DNA of 64,000 nt from Buchananella felis (GTDB lineage: Bacteria > Actinomycetota > Actinomycetes > Actinomycetales > Actinomycetaceae), in the NCBI RefSeq assembly GCF_041380015.1, contig NZ_CP159978.1; one strand, written 5' to 3'. The position numbers and the translations under genes are program-made. Below the pieces are notes generated by a model, which was not told the origin of the DNA, did no database searches, and saw only the letters and a program-made list of their open reading frames with translations. Position 1 is the stretch's first letter; each line of letters opens with the position of its first letter. This document shows positions 44,718-54,128 of the stretch, piece after piece.

Positions 44718-46106
44718 ATGACCGAGTACCGGATCGAACACGACACGATGGGAGAGGTGCGCGTCCCCGTGGATGCCCTGTATCGCGCCCAGACCCAGCG
44801 CGCGGTGGAGAACTTCCCCATCTCCGGGCAGATGCTCTCCCCGCACCACATCGCCGCGCTGGGCCAGATCAAGCGCGCTGCCGCCCTGGCCAACGCCGAG
44901 CTCGGCGTGATCGCCCCGGAGGTCAGCGCCGCGATCGTGGCGGCCGCAGACCAGGTGATCGCCGGCGAGGTAGACGCCCACTTCCCGATCGACGTGTTCC
45001 AGACCGGCTCTGGCACCTCCTCCAACATGAACACCAACGAGGTCATCGCCACCCTGGCCAGCCGCGCCTCCGGCCTCGAGGTCCACCCCAACGACCACGT
45101 CAATGCCTCCCAGTCCTCCAACGACGTCTTCCCGTCCTCGATCCACATCGCCGCCTACCAGGCTGCGGTGGAGGTGCTGCTGCCCGGACTGAAGACCCTG
45201 CACGCCTCCCTGGACGCCAAGGCCAAGGAGTTCGTGGACGTGGTCAAGTCCGGCCGCACCCACCTCATGGACGCCACCCCCATCACCCTGGGCCAGGAGT
45301 TCTCCGGTTATGCCGCCCAGGTATCCAAGGGCATAGAGCGGGTGGAGGCCGCGCTGCCGCGCCTGGCCGAGCTGCCCCTGGGCGGCACCGCCGTCGGCAC
45401 CGGCATCAACACGCCCGCCGGCTTCTCCGCGCGCGTGATCGAGCTGATCGCGCAGCACACCGGCCTGCCGCTGCGCGAGGCCGACAACCACTTCGAGGCC
45501 CAGGCCGCCCAGGACTCCCTGGTGGAGTTCTCCGGCGCCATGCGCACCGTGGCCGTCTCCCTGGTCAAGATCGCCAACGACCTGCGCTGGATGGGCTCCG
45601 GCCCGCGCACCGGCCTGGGCGAGGTCAACCTGCCCGACCTGCAGCCCGGCTCCTCCATCATGCCCGGCAAGGTCAACCCCGTGGTCCCCGAGGCCACCGT
45701 GCAGGTGGCCGCCCAGGTGATCGGCAATGACGCCGCTATCGCCTTTGCCGGCGCCCAGGGCAACTTCGACCTTTTGGTCATGCTGCCCGTCATGGCCGCC
45801 GGGGTACTGCAGTCCGCCACGATCCTGGGCAATGTCTCTCGCGTGCTCGCCGAGCGCTGCGTGGACGGCATCACCGCCAACGAGGAGCGCTGCCTGCGCC
45901 TGGCGCAGTCCTCGCCCTCCATCGTCACCCCGCTCAACCGCCTCATCGGCTACGAGGCCGCCGCCAAGATCGCCAAGCATTCCGTCAAGGCGGACCTGAC
46001 GGTGCGCGAGGCCGTGATCGACCTGGGCTTCGTGGAGCGCGGCGAGGTCACCCTGGAGCAGCTGGACGCCGCTCTGGACGTGCGCAGCATGACCGGCGAC
46101 TACTGA
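44718..46106 (+). CDS. fumC: Fumarate hydratase, class II
   Basis: 462 residues, the iron-independent fumarase of the fumarase/aspartase superfamily. TEYRIEHDTMGEVRVP at the start, TGSGTSSNMNTNEVIA, the signature GSSIMPGKVNPV and the catalytic-loop region match FumC more than AspA. ATG 44718 follows AAGGAGGAG. It is divergent from the class I enzyme; sdhCAB in this window supplies the fumarate. Confidence 0.95.
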   Translation: MTEYRIEHDTMGEVRVPVDALYRAQTQRAVENFPISGQMLSPHHIAALGQIKRAAALANAELGVIAPEVSAAIVAAADQVIAGEVDAHFPIDVFQTGSGTSSNMNTNEVIATLASRASGLEVHPNDHVNASQSSNDVFPSSIHIAAYQAAVEVLLPGLKTLHASLDAKAKEFVDVVKSGRTHLMDATPITLGQEFSGYAAQVSKGIERVEAALPRLAELPLGGTAVGTGINTPAGFSARVIELIAQHTGLPLREADNHFEAQAAQDSLVEFSGAMRTVAVSLVKIANDLRWMGSGPRTGLGEVNLPDLQPGSSIMPGKVNPVVPEATVQVAAQVIGNDAAIAFAGAQGNFDLLVMLPVMAAGVLQSATILGNVSRVLAERCVDGITANEERCLRLAQSSPSIVTPLNRLIGYEAAAKIAKHSVKADLTVREAVIDLGFVERGEVTLEQLDAALDVRSMTGDY

Positions 46107-46467
46107 GCCCCGCCCTTAAAGGAACAGGGCCTCCGCCCGCGCGTCCCCAACGCGCGCCGGTGGGGGCCCTGCCTTGCGCCCGGTCAGGGCCGCGCGGGCG
46201 GGGTGGGCGCGCCCGCGCGGCGGCGGGCGGAACGTCGTCCAACGTCGGTGGGGGCGGCGGGCGGAACGTCGTCCAACCAGGCGGCGACCAAGGGGCGGTC
46301 ACAAAAACCTCAGCAGAAAGCAAAGAAGCGGTGGGAGCGGGTTTGCTGTCCGTGAATCGCGCCACCGAAGTGCGCCCGGAGCGGAGCCAGGGTCCCAAAC
46401 GCCGGGCGCGGGTGGGACAATCGCCCGGTAGGCAAAGACGCCCGGTAGGCGAAGAAAGGACTTAGTA
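46107..46467. other. Intergenic gap fumC-pta with motif copies
   Basis: About 360 bp without a gene. Two copies of GGCGGGCGGAACGTCGTCCA lie at about 46218-46241 and 46256-46277. GGTAGGC is repeated at 46424 and 46444 near pta. AAAGGA before 46468 is the pta ribosome binding site. Confidence 0.55.
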
Positions 46468-48525
46468 GTGGCCAGGAGTATCTACATCACCTCACCAGAG
46501 GGCAGCACCGGCAAGTCGACCGTGGCGCTAGGACTGGTGACACTCCTGGCCCGCGAGGTCGCCAAGGTGGGCATCTTCCGGCCCGTCGTGAAGTCCATCG
46601 AGGCCGACGAAACCACCGACCTGCTCATCCGCCAGACCGGCGGCACCCTCGAATACGACCAGTGCGTCGGTGTCACCTACGACGAGCTACGCGCCGACCC
46701 CGAGGGCGCGCTGGCCCGCATCATCGACCGCTTCCGCGACCTGGAGCGCCAGTGCGACGTCGTGGTCGTGGACGGCTCCGACTACACCGACGTCCCCGGC
46801 GGCGACGAGCACTCCTTCAACGCCCGCGTCGCAGCCAACCTGGGCGCCCCCGTGGTGCTGGTCCTCACCGCCCACGAGCGCACCGCTGAGCAGGTGGCCG
46901 CCTCCGCCGAACTCTCCATCGCCGAGATCGCCCAGGAGCACGCCTTCACCGCCGCCATCATCGTCAACCGCACCGCCGAGGGGCAGGCGGACGACGTTCG
47001 CGCCGCCCTGGCCGGACTGGGCACCTTCGTGGTCACCCTGCCAGACCTGCCGCTGCTGAGCGCCCCCACGATGCACGACGTCCTGACCGCCCTGGACGGA
47101 GAGCTGATCTACGGCGACGAGGAGCTGCTTTCCCGCGAGGCCACCTCCGTGCTGATCTGTGGCATGACCACCGAGAACGTGCTGCGCCACCTCCAGGACG
47201 GTCAGGTAGCGGTGTTGGCTGGCGACCGCTCCTCCCTAGTGCCGGCGCTGTTCATGGCCCACCAGGCAGACAACTTCCCCTCCCTGGCCGGCCTGGTTCT
47301 CAACGGCGGCATGCTGCCGGAGGAGCAGATGGCCGAGCTCATTCGCGGCTTCGGCTCCAACCTGCCCGTCATCGCCACCGCCCGGGACACCTACCAGACC
47401 GCAGACAAGCTCATGCGCCTGCACGGCCCGATCTCTCGCGGCTCGCAGCGCAAGATCGACCTTGCGGTGGCTACGGTGGAAGAAAACATCTCCCTGGACA
47501 AGATCGTTGCCGCCCTGGACATTCCTCACCGCGAGGTCATCACCCCGCTCATGTTCCAGGCCCGCCTAGTGGACCAGGCCCGCGCCGACCGTAAGCGCAT
47601 CGTGCTGCCGGAACCGGACGACGACCGCGTTTTGCGCGCCGCCTCCGCCCTGCTGGCCCGCAAGGTTGCCGACCTGATCCTGCTGGGAGACGAGGCCACC
47701 GTGCGCGCCCGCGCCGCCGAACTAGGCCTAGACATCAGCTCCGCCACCGTGGTCTCCCCGCAGGACGAGGCCTACCTGGGGCGCTACGCAGAGGAGTTTG
47801 CCCGCCTGCGCGCCAAGAAGGGGGTCACCCTGGAGCAGGCCCGGGAGAAGGTGCAGGACGTCAGCTACTTCGGCACCATGATGGTGCACATGGGCGATGC
47901 CGACGGCATGGTGAGCGGTGCGGCCCACACCACCGCCCACACCATCGTGCCCTCCTTCCAGATCATCAAGACCCGCCCGGGCACCTCCATTGTGTCCTCC
48001 GTGTTCCTGATGCTCATGGAGGACCGCGTGCTGGTTTACGGTGACTGCGCCGTCAACCCAGAGCCCACCCCGGAGCAGCTGGCCGACATCGCCATCTCCT
48101 CCGCGCAGACTGCCGCCCTGTTCGGGGTGGAGCCGCGCGTGGCGATGCTGTCATACTCCACCGGCACCTCCGGCTCCGGCGCCGACGTGGACAAGGTGCG
48201 CGAGGCCACCCGGATCGTGCGCGAGCGCGCCCCCGAGCTGAGCGTGGAGGGCCCGATCCAATACGACGCCGCCGTGGACTCCGCAGTGGCCAAGGTAAAG
48301 CTGCCGGACTCTGAGGTGGCCGGCCGCGCCACCGTGTTCATCTTCCCCGACCTCAACACCGGCAACATCGGCTACAAGGCCGTCCAGCGGTCCTCCGGCG
48401 CCGTGGCCGTGGGCCCGGTGCTGCAGGGCCTGAACAAGCCCGTCAACGACCTCTCCCGCGGCGCCCTGGTGGAAGACATCATCAACACCGTCGTGATCAC
48501 CGCCGTCCAGGCGCAGCGCAACTAG
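46468..48525 (+). CDS. pta: Phosphate acetyltransferase (long form)
   Basis: 685 residues. Pta converts acetyl-CoA and phosphate to acetyl-phosphate. The protein has the three-part long-form layout: an N-terminal dethiobiotin-synthetase-like P-loop domain (ITSPEGSTGKSTVALGL), a DRTGG domain (about 215-330) and the C-terminal catalytic domain (RIVLPEPDDDRVLRAA, MVSGAAHTTAHT, AMLSYSTGTSGSG, NIGYKAVQRSSGA). The GTG start has AAAGGA upstream. It is followed 57 bp later by ackA, making the acetate/ATP pathway. Confidence 0.96.
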   Translation: MARSIYITSPEGSTGKSTVALGLVTLLAREVAKVGIFRPVVKSIEADETTDLLIRQTGGTLEYDQCVGVTYDELRADPEGALARIIDRFRDLERQCDVVVVDGSDYTDVPGGDEHSFNARVAANLGAPVVLVLTAHERTAEQVAASAELSIAEIAQEHAFTAAIIVNRTAEGQADDVRAALAGLGTFVVTLPDLPLLSAPTMHDVLTALDGELIYGDEELLSREATSVLICGMTTENVLRHLQDGQVAVLAGDRSSLVPALFMAHQADNFPSLAGLVLNGGMLPEEQMAELIRGFGSNLPVIATARDTYQTADKLMRLHGPISRGSQRKIDLAVATVEENISLDKIVAALDIPHREVITPLMFQARLVDQARADRKRIVLPEPDDDRVLRAASALLARKVADLILLGDEATVRARAAELGLDISSATVVSPQDEAYLGRYAEEFARLRAKKGVTLEQAREKVQDVSYFGTMMVHMGDADGMVSGAAHTTAHTIVPSFQIIKTRPGTSIVSSVFLMLMEDRVLVYGDCAVNPEPTPEQLADIAISSAQTAALFGVEPRVAMLSYSTGTSGSGADVDKVREATRIVRERAPELSVEGPIQYDAAVDSAVAKVKLPDSEVAGRATVFIFPDLNTGNIGYKAVQRSSGAVAVGPVLQGLNKPVNDLSRGALVEDIINTVVITAVQAQRN

Positions 48526-48582
48526 TAAATCCAGGCGGCGCGGGCAGCGTCGTACCCCAACCGCAATACGCAAAGGAAAGTA

Positions 48583-49767
48583 ATGACCGAGCGCACCGTA
48601 CTGGTGATAAACACCGGCTCCTCCTCCATCAAGTACCAGCTGGTAGACCCCGACGCCGGGGTGGCGCTGGCCTCCGGCCTGGTGGAGCGCATTGGCGAGT
48701 CCATCAGCCGGATCATCCACAAGCACGGCGAGGACACCATCGAGATCGAGGAGCGCGTGCCGGACCACGGCGTGGGCCTGTCCGAGGTGCTGCGCCTGTT
48801 CTCCACCGAGGGCCCCAACCTGCAGGAGGCCGGCATCGTGGCCGTGGGTCACCGCGTGGTGCAGGGCGGCAAGCACTTCTCCGGCCCGGCCCTGGTCACC
48901 GACGAGGTGGTGGCCAAGATCGAGGAGCTGATCCCGCTGGGGCCGCTGCACAACCCCGGCCACCTGAAGGGCATCGAGGTGGCGCGCTCTTTGATGGCCG
49001 ACGTTCCGCACGTCGCCGTCTTTGACACGGCCTTCTTCCAGTCCCTGCCGGACGCTTCTGCCCGCTACGCCCTGGACAACGAGGTGGCGGAGAAGTACGA
49101 GATTCGCCGCTACGGCGCCCACGGCACCTCCCACCAGTTCGTCTCCAGCGCCGTGTCCGAGATGCTGGGCCGCGACGACCTGAAGCAGGTTGTGCTGCAC
49201 ATGGGCAACGGCGCCTCCGCCTCCGCCGTGGTGGCGGGCCACGCCGTGGACACCTCGATGGGTTTGACCCCGCTGGAGGGTCTGGTGATGGGTGGGCGCA
49301 CCGGCGACATCGACCCGGCCGCCGTGTTCCACCTCTACCGCGTGGCGGGCATGAGCATCGACGAGATCGACCACCTGTTCAACCGCTCCTCTGGCATGAA
49401 GGGCATGACTGGGGAGAACGACATGCGTCAGGTGTGGCGCATGATCAACGAAGGCGATGCCAATGCCCGCAGCGCCATGGACGTCTACATCCACCGCCTG
49501 CTGAAGTACATCGGCGGCTACACCGCCGTAATGGGAGGCCTGGACGCGCTGACCTTCACTGCGGGAATTGGTGAGAACGACGCTCGCATCCGCGCCGAGG
49601 TGTGCGAGCGCTTGGCCTTCATGGGTATCGAGATCGACGAGGCCGCCAACCAGGACCACGGCAGGGGGGCTCGCGTCATCTCCACGCCGTCCTCCAAGGT
49701 GACCGTGCTGGCGGTGCCCACCAACGAGGAGCTGGCCATCGCTCGCCAGGCCTTGACGCTGCTGTAA
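48583..49767 (+). CDS. ackA: Acetate kinase
   Basis: 394 residues. AckA turns acetyl-phosphate and ADP into acetate and ATP. It has VLVINTGSSSIKYQL, GHRVVQGGKHFSGPA, FDTAFFQSLP, RRYGAHGTSHQFV and FTAGIGENDA, all family motifs including the catalytic Arg/His regions. The ATG follows AAAGGAAAG. It forms a two-gene unit with pta and ends in a terminator. Confidence 0.97.
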   Translation: MTERTVLVINTGSSSIKYQLVDPDAGVALASGLVERIGESISRIIHKHGEDTIEIEERVPDHGVGLSEVLRLFSTEGPNLQEAGIVAVGHRVVQGGKHFSGPALVTDEVVAKIEELIPLGPLHNPGHLKGIEVARSLMADVPHVAVFDTAFFQSLPDASARYALDNEVAEKYEIRRYGAHGTSHQFVSSAVSEMLGRDDLKQVVLHMGNGASASAVVAGHAVDTSMGLTPLEGLVMGGRTGDIDPAAVFHLYRVAGMSIDEIDHLFNRSSGMKGMTGENDMRQVWRMINEGDANARSAMDVYIHRLLKYIGGYTAVMGGLDALTFTAGIGENDARIRAEVCERLAFMGIEIDEAANQDHGRGARVISTPSSKVTVLAVPTNEELAIARQALTLL

Positions 49768-49782
49768 CGCGGCGCGACTCAA

Positions 49783-49824
49783 GCCTCGGGGGCTGCTCTG
49801 TGGAGCGGCCCCCGAGGCCTTCTC
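49783..49824 (+). terminator. Terminator after ackA
   Basis: GCCTCGGGGGC (49783-49793) pairs with GCCCCCGAGGC (49808-49818), followed by CTTCTCT. Confidence 0.85.
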
Positions 49825-50384
49825 TATTGGTGGCGGGCGCTGGTGAGGGCTGCGCGGCGGTGGTCCGCTGGGGGCTGGTGGGGGATGGCGCTGGGCGTTA
49901 GTGGGCGGCGGTGGGCCGGTGGAGGCTGTGGGCTGCAATCGGAGGCTTTGGGGTTCGGCTTAACGTCGCGTTGTTGTAGCTCGACGTTTTGCTCCTCGAC
50001 TCGACGTTTTGGTCTTCGACTCGACGTTCCGGGCCCGGTTAACGTCGAAATTGGGCCCCCTTCGTCGAGTTGAAGCTGCTTTCGTCGAGATTGGATTAGC
50101 GGGGCCGGGCCCCGTAGAGCTGCGTTCAGGCAGCACGGAGGAGCACCGGCCCCGCATGGCGGCATGGCGGGCGAGCCCGGGCACCAAGCCGCCGCCTCGC
50201 GGTTGTTCCGGACCTACTCATTGGAAAGACGCGGGAAAGTCGACCACCCATGTCGATGCAGACCTGTATCGAGTGGGGGCGGCAAATCGTGTGGAAAACA
50301 GTTTTCCCCAGGTTTAGTTGGGTGTGTTTGCGGGCGTCTTGACAAAGTAAAAGAGTTGGGGGTGGCTCACAGAAAGGTTGCGTA
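49825..50384. other. Noncoding region upstream of the adhesin gene
   Basis: About 560 bp without a conserved gene. It contains the TCGACGTT direct and inverted repeats (49960-50092), a GGGGCCGGGCCCC palindrome at 50101-50113, and a less GC-rich 150 bp just before the adhesin start that should contain its promoter. AGAAAGG precedes ATG 50385. Confidence 0.6.
49980..50048. repeat. Iteron-like CTCGACGTT direct repeats with an inverted copy
   Basis: CTCGACGTT occurs at 49980-49988, 50000-50008 and 50020-50028, exactly 20 bp apart. An inverted AACGTCGA (50041-50048) follows across CCGGGCCCGG. TTAACGTCG at 49960 and TTCGTCGAG at 50061 and 50081 are related. The helical spacing (two turns) suggests a cooperative regulator-binding array. 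Confidence 0.65.
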
Positions 50385-52061
50385 ATGCTGTCCTCCCCAA
50401 ACGCGCTAACGCCAGAACAAACCTCACGCTTTAGCGGCCCCGCCCCGGGGCGTCACGGCGACCAGCGTCCCAAGCCGCCGTGGTTCAAGCGGGCCGGCGC
50501 GAAGTGGGGAGGAAGCCTCACCGCCGTGTTGGCGGCCCTCCTGCTGGTCCTGGCATACCTTCCGGGTTCCTCTGGTTCCGCCAACGCGGCGCAAAACTAC
50601 ACCGTCACCAACGGGATCGAGGGAGTGAAGATCAACTTCCCCAACAATGGCCTGGTGCAGGCCGGTCTCATTAGCCTGGCCGGCCCCGACGGCGAGGTCC
50701 TCAAGGCGTACTGCGTGGATGTGACCTCCTGGTTGGGCACCACCTACGAGGTGGCCATTGACGGCAGCCAGGTGATGAACCAGTACGGTCCGCAGGTCCG
50801 CACGATCCTGGAGCGTTCCTACCCCCACCTGAGCCCGAGCCAGGTGGCCGGCCTGTACGGCGTGTCACTGCCTGCGGCGAGCCCGGAGCAGCTGGCCGCC
50901 CTGACCGCCACCGCTACCCAGGTGGCCATCTGGAACTTCGCCCACGGCTTCCGTTACGGGGGAGTGGACTCCTCGCTGCCCGCGGATCAGGAGCAGTACG
51001 TCAGCACCCTCTCCGCGTTGCTGATCGACGACGCGCTGAACAACCCCACGACGCCGCCGGCCAGCGCCCGCGTGTACGGGCCGCAGACTGCGGATCCCAT
51101 CCGGGTCGGTGACTACTGGGTGGTCGGCCCGTTCCACGTGGCCCAGTCCGAGGGCGCGCAGGAGGCGGATGCGGCCGCTGCCCTCCTGGCGGACGACACC
51201 AACGGCGTCCACGTCACCGCATCGGGCCTGGCAATCTTCTCCACCCAGCCCGGCCAGGACGAGGTAATCACCCCCGAGACGGAGTCCCCCGTTCTCGGCG
51301 ACCTGCAAGGCCCGGACGTGCCCGGTTCGATCATCCCCGCCGGTGGGTCCGAGCCGAACCACCTGCCCAAGATCGACGCGGCTGTGAACTACCGTGCCCC
51401 GTTCTACGTGGCCGTTGCCCCCGGTGTGGCCGGACGGCCCGCGTCCGTGAACGTCGGCGTGAATGCCGCGCCGTTCTCCGTGGATGCCTCCATCGGCACC
51501 GTGCTGGTGCAGGCGGGCCACCAGAGCCTGGTCGTGGCCGACTTCGCCCCGCAGACCGGCCAGCCCTCGCTGCTGAACATCAACTGGGCTGGGCCGGGGG
51601 AGACCCCGCCGCCTTTCTGCGAGGAGCCGACGCCGACTCCCACGCCCACTCCGACGCCGACGCCGACCCCGACGCCGACTCCCACGCCCACTCCGACGCC
51701 GACTCCGACGCCGACTCCCACGCCGACCCCGACGCCGACCCCGACGCCGACCCCGACGCCAACTCTGACTCCGACTCCGACTCCCACGCCGACGCCGCCT
51801 GGACCGAACGTGCAGCCGAGCCCAACGCCTACGCCGACTCCCACGCCGACTCCCACGCCGACCCCGACTCCCACGCCGACCCCGACTCCCACGCCGACCC
51901 CGTCTACTAGCGTGCCGCCGTCGGTGCCCCCGACCGTTCCGCCGCCGCCGGCTCCGCCGGCGCTGGCCAAGACCGGTGGTGCGGTGTCTCAGACGCTGCT
52001 GGGCGCTGGCCTGGTAGCCACCGCTGGTGCCTGGCTGGTTATCCGCCGCCGCTCCGCCTAA
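50385..52061 (+). CDS. Thioester-domain cell-wall-anchored adhesin
   Basis: 558 residues. A long N-terminal basic region leads to a signal/TM helix (about 42-60) with likely cleavage near SANAA (65-69). The following domain has the thioester (TED) hallmarks: KAYCVDV with Cys110 and ATQVAIWNF with Gln179, which can form an internal Cys-Gln thioester able to bind host amines covalently. A stalk of Thr-Pro repeats (about residues 415-510), then LAKTG (527-531), a hydrophobic helix and RRRSA form the cell-wall sorting signal. LAxTG is the motif preferred by class E sortases. The gene stands alone, with a repeat-rich upstream region. Likely a host-contact surface protein. Confidence 0.9.
   Translation: MLSSPNALTPEQTSRFSGPAPGRHGDQRPKPPWFKRAGAKWGGSLTAVLAALLLVLAYLPGSSGSANAAQNYTVTNGIEGVKINFPNNGLVQAGLISLAGPDGEVLKAYCVDVTSWLGTTYEVAIDGSQVMNQYGPQVRTILERSYPHLSPSQVAGLYGVSLPAASPEQLAALTATATQVAIWNFAHGFRYGGVDSSLPADQEQYVSTLSALLIDDALNNPTTPPASARVYGPQTADPIRVGDYWVVGPFHVAQSEGAQEADAAAALLADDTNGVHVTASGLAIFSTQPGQDEVITPETESPVLGDLQGPDVPGSIIPAGGSEPNHLPKIDAAVNYRAPFYVAVAPGVAGRPASVNVGVNAAPFSVDASIGTVLVQAGHQSLVVADFAPQTGQPSLLNINWAGPGETPPPFCEEPTPTPTPTPTPTPTPTPTPTPTPTPTPTPTPTPTPTPTPTPTPTPTLTPTPTPTPTPPGPNVQPSPTPTPTPTPTPTPTPTPTPTPTPTPTPSTSVPPSVPPTVPPPPAPPALAKTGGAVSQTLLGAGLVATAGAWLVIRRRSA
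51627..51905 (+). repeat. Thr-Pro coding repeat (CCGACN/CCCACG hexamers)
   Basis: Tandem 6-bp units of CCGACG, CCGACT and CCCACG encode a (TP)n stalk, interrupted once by PPGPNVQPS. Such tracts change length easily, so the stalk length may vary between strains. Confidence 0.9.
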
Positions 52062-52391
52062 CGCGCGGACCTAAGAACTTCACTGGCTGCCCCGCACCGG
52101 GTGCACGAGGATAAGGGAAGGGTGCATTTGGTGCAGAAGCCAGCGGAACACCGCGTTCACGCGGTGGCCGCAGCGGAAGTGGGCAGCCAGTGGAGACCTG
52201 GGGAGCTTTTCTCTCCCGTTTAGCTCCCCAGGTCTGGGAAGGAAGAACGGCGGCGCCGCAGGCGCCGCCGCCTAGGCCCCGGTCCGCACCCCGAAAGGGT
52301 GCAGACCGGGGCCGACTGGTGTCTCGGGAACCTACCGCCCAGGGCCTATGGGACCCCACGACGGCCCTGGGCGGCGACCAGCCCGATTGCG
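52062..52391. terminator. Convergent terminator region between adhesin and ABC genes
   Basis: About 330 bp without a gene. It holds three hairpins: ACCTGGGGAGCT at 52196-52207 with its complement at 52222-52233; GGCGGCGCC-GCA-GGCGCCGCC near 52245-52268; and a 17-bp stem with one mismatch, 52275-52291 with 52297-52313, around a CGAAA loop. They probably end transcription from both sides. Confidence 0.6.
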
Positions 52392-54128
52392 TTACTCGTG
52401 CTGCCAGGACGCCCACAGGGAGGCGTACTCGCCCCCTGCGGCCACGAGCTCGTCGTGGGAGCCCAGCTCCGCGATCCGCCCGTCGATCACCACCGCCACG
52501 CGATCGGCGTCGTGCGCCGTGTGCAGGCGGTGGGCGATCGCCACCACGGTCCGGCCCGTCAGGACCGCGTTCAGGGACGCCTCCAGCGAGCGGGCCGCGC
52601 GCGGGTCGAGCAGGCTGGTGGCCTCGTCCAGGATCAGCGTGTGCGGGTCCAGCAGCAACAAGCGGGCCAGGGCGATCTCCTGCGCCTTGGCGGGGTCCAG
52701 CTCCTTGGCGCCGGAGCCCACCTTGGTGAACATGCCGTCCTCCAGGGCGCTGACCCACTCCCAGGAACCGACCACGCGCAGGGCGCGCTCGATCTCCTCA
52801 TCGGTCGCGTCGGCCTTCGCCAGACGCAGGTTGTCTGCGATCGTGCCCACGAAAACGTGGTGCTCCTGGGTGACCAGGGCGACGTTCTTGCGCAGCTCGG
52901 CCTCGGTGAGGTCGGTGAGCTCCACCCCACCGACCCGCACGGAACCGGTGGTGGGGCCGTGGATGCCGGCCAGCATGCGGCCCAGCGTGGACTTCCCGGA
53001 GCCGGAGGGCCCCACCACCGCCAGACGCTCGCCGGGGCGCAGGTCGAGGCTGACCCCGTGCAGCACCGGGCGGCCCGGCACGTACTCGTAGGTGACGTCC
53101 CTGATACTCAGCTCAGAGCCGGTGGGCTTCTGGCCGGTCGGGGTGCGGTCGGCGGGCACGTCCTCCACGCCGTAGATGCGGGAGAGGGATGCGGTGGAGG
53201 TCTGAATCTCGTCGATCCAGAACGACAGCTCCCCGAGGGGGCTGCGCAGCTGGTTGGCGTACATCGCCACGGTGGTGATCGCACCGATGGTGGTCACGCC
53301 CTGATCCAGCAGGAACGCCCCCCACAGCACCACGGCCGCGACCGGGACGTAGAGCCAAAAGCTGACGGAGGTGATGATCCCGATGCGCAGGTAGGAGGTG
53401 TAGACCTCCAGGCGCCACATCTCGGTGATGGAGCGGTCGGTCAGGTCGCGGCGCACCCCGGCGATACCAAGGGCGTCGATGGTGTCGGCGTGCTCCACGC
53501 TTTCGGTAACCACCCCGGCCATGCGGGAGTAGGCGGCCGACGTGGCACGGTAGGCCACCACGGCGCGGCGCAGATACCAGCGCATCACTACCCAAATGGC
53601 GGGCAGTCCCACCAGCATCGCCAGGGAGAGCAGCGGGCTGATCAGGATGGTGGCGGCGAAGGTGAAGATCACGGTCACGGCGATCACCAGCACGCGCGGC
53701 AGTCCGAAGCGCACCACCCACTGGATTCGTCCTACGTCGTTGGTGGCGCGGCCAAGCAGGTCGCCCGTGCCGGCCTTCTCCACCTCAGACAACGGCAGGT
53801 GCGCCACGGCGTGGAGCAGGCGTTCGCGGACGGTAGCGAAGACGCTTTCGCCCATGATCATGGCCATCCGGCTGGCGAAGAATGCCAGCAGTGCCTGCAG
53901 GGTGACGGCGCCGGCCGCTGCGAGGGCGGCGCTGTCCACGAACGCGCCACCGCCGCCGGCACTTACGTGGTCCACCAGCCTGCCGAGCAGGAACGGGGTG
54001 GCCAGGCCCGCCAGCGCCACCGAGATCTGTAGCGCGGTGACCAGGGTCAGGCTGCCCCGGTACTGGGTAAGGAGCGCGGAGACGTTCTTGCGCACACGCT
54101 TGCTGCTTGCAACGGGTAGCTGGCTCAT
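52392..54128 (-). CDS. ABC exporter half-transporter with degenerate signature motif
   Basis: 578 residues: a six-helix transmembrane domain (about 1-310) then a nucleotide-binding domain. Walker A GPSGSGKST, Walker B LILDEATSLLD with the catalytic Glu, and the H-loop AIAHR are canonical. The signature LSGGQ is replaced by LDPAKAQ. Its partner at 54125 has the opposite pattern, so together they form a heterodimer with one consensus ATP site. ATG 54128 overlaps the partner's stop by 4 nt. The substrate is unknown; a drug, peptide or lipid is possible. Confidence 0.9.
   Translation of the reverse strand: MSQLPVASSKRVRKNVSALLTQYRGSLTLVTALQISVALAGLATPFLLGRLVDHVSAGGGGAFVDSAALAAAGAVTLQALLAFFASRMAMIMGESVFATVRERLLHAVAHLPLSEVEKAGTGDLLGRATNDVGRIQWVVRFGLPRVLVIAVTVIFTFAATILISPLLSLAMLVGLPAIWVVMRWYLRRAVVAYRATSAAYSRMAGVVTESVEHADTIDALGIAGVRRDLTDRSITEMWRLEVYTSYLRIGIITSVSFWLYVPVAAVVLWGAFLLDQGVTTIGAITTVAMYANQLRSPLGELSFWIDEIQTSTASLSRIYGVEDVPADRTPTGQKPTGSELSIRDVTYEYVPGRPVLHGVSLDLRPGERLAVVGPSGSGKSTLGRMLAGIHGPTTGSVRVGGVELTDLTEAELRKNVALVTQEHHVFVGTIADNLRLAKADATDEEIERALRVVGSWEWVSALEDGMFTKVGSGAKELDPAKAQEIALARLLLLDPHTLILDEATSLLDPRAARSLEASLNAVLTGRTVVAIAHRLHTAHDADRVAVVIDGRIAELGSHDELVAAGGEYASLWASWQHE

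Noticed and set aside
51404..51970. Val/Gly repeat frame antisense to the adhesin stalk
   Set aside because: Simple complement of the Thr-Pro hexamer repeat; no start signal or family.
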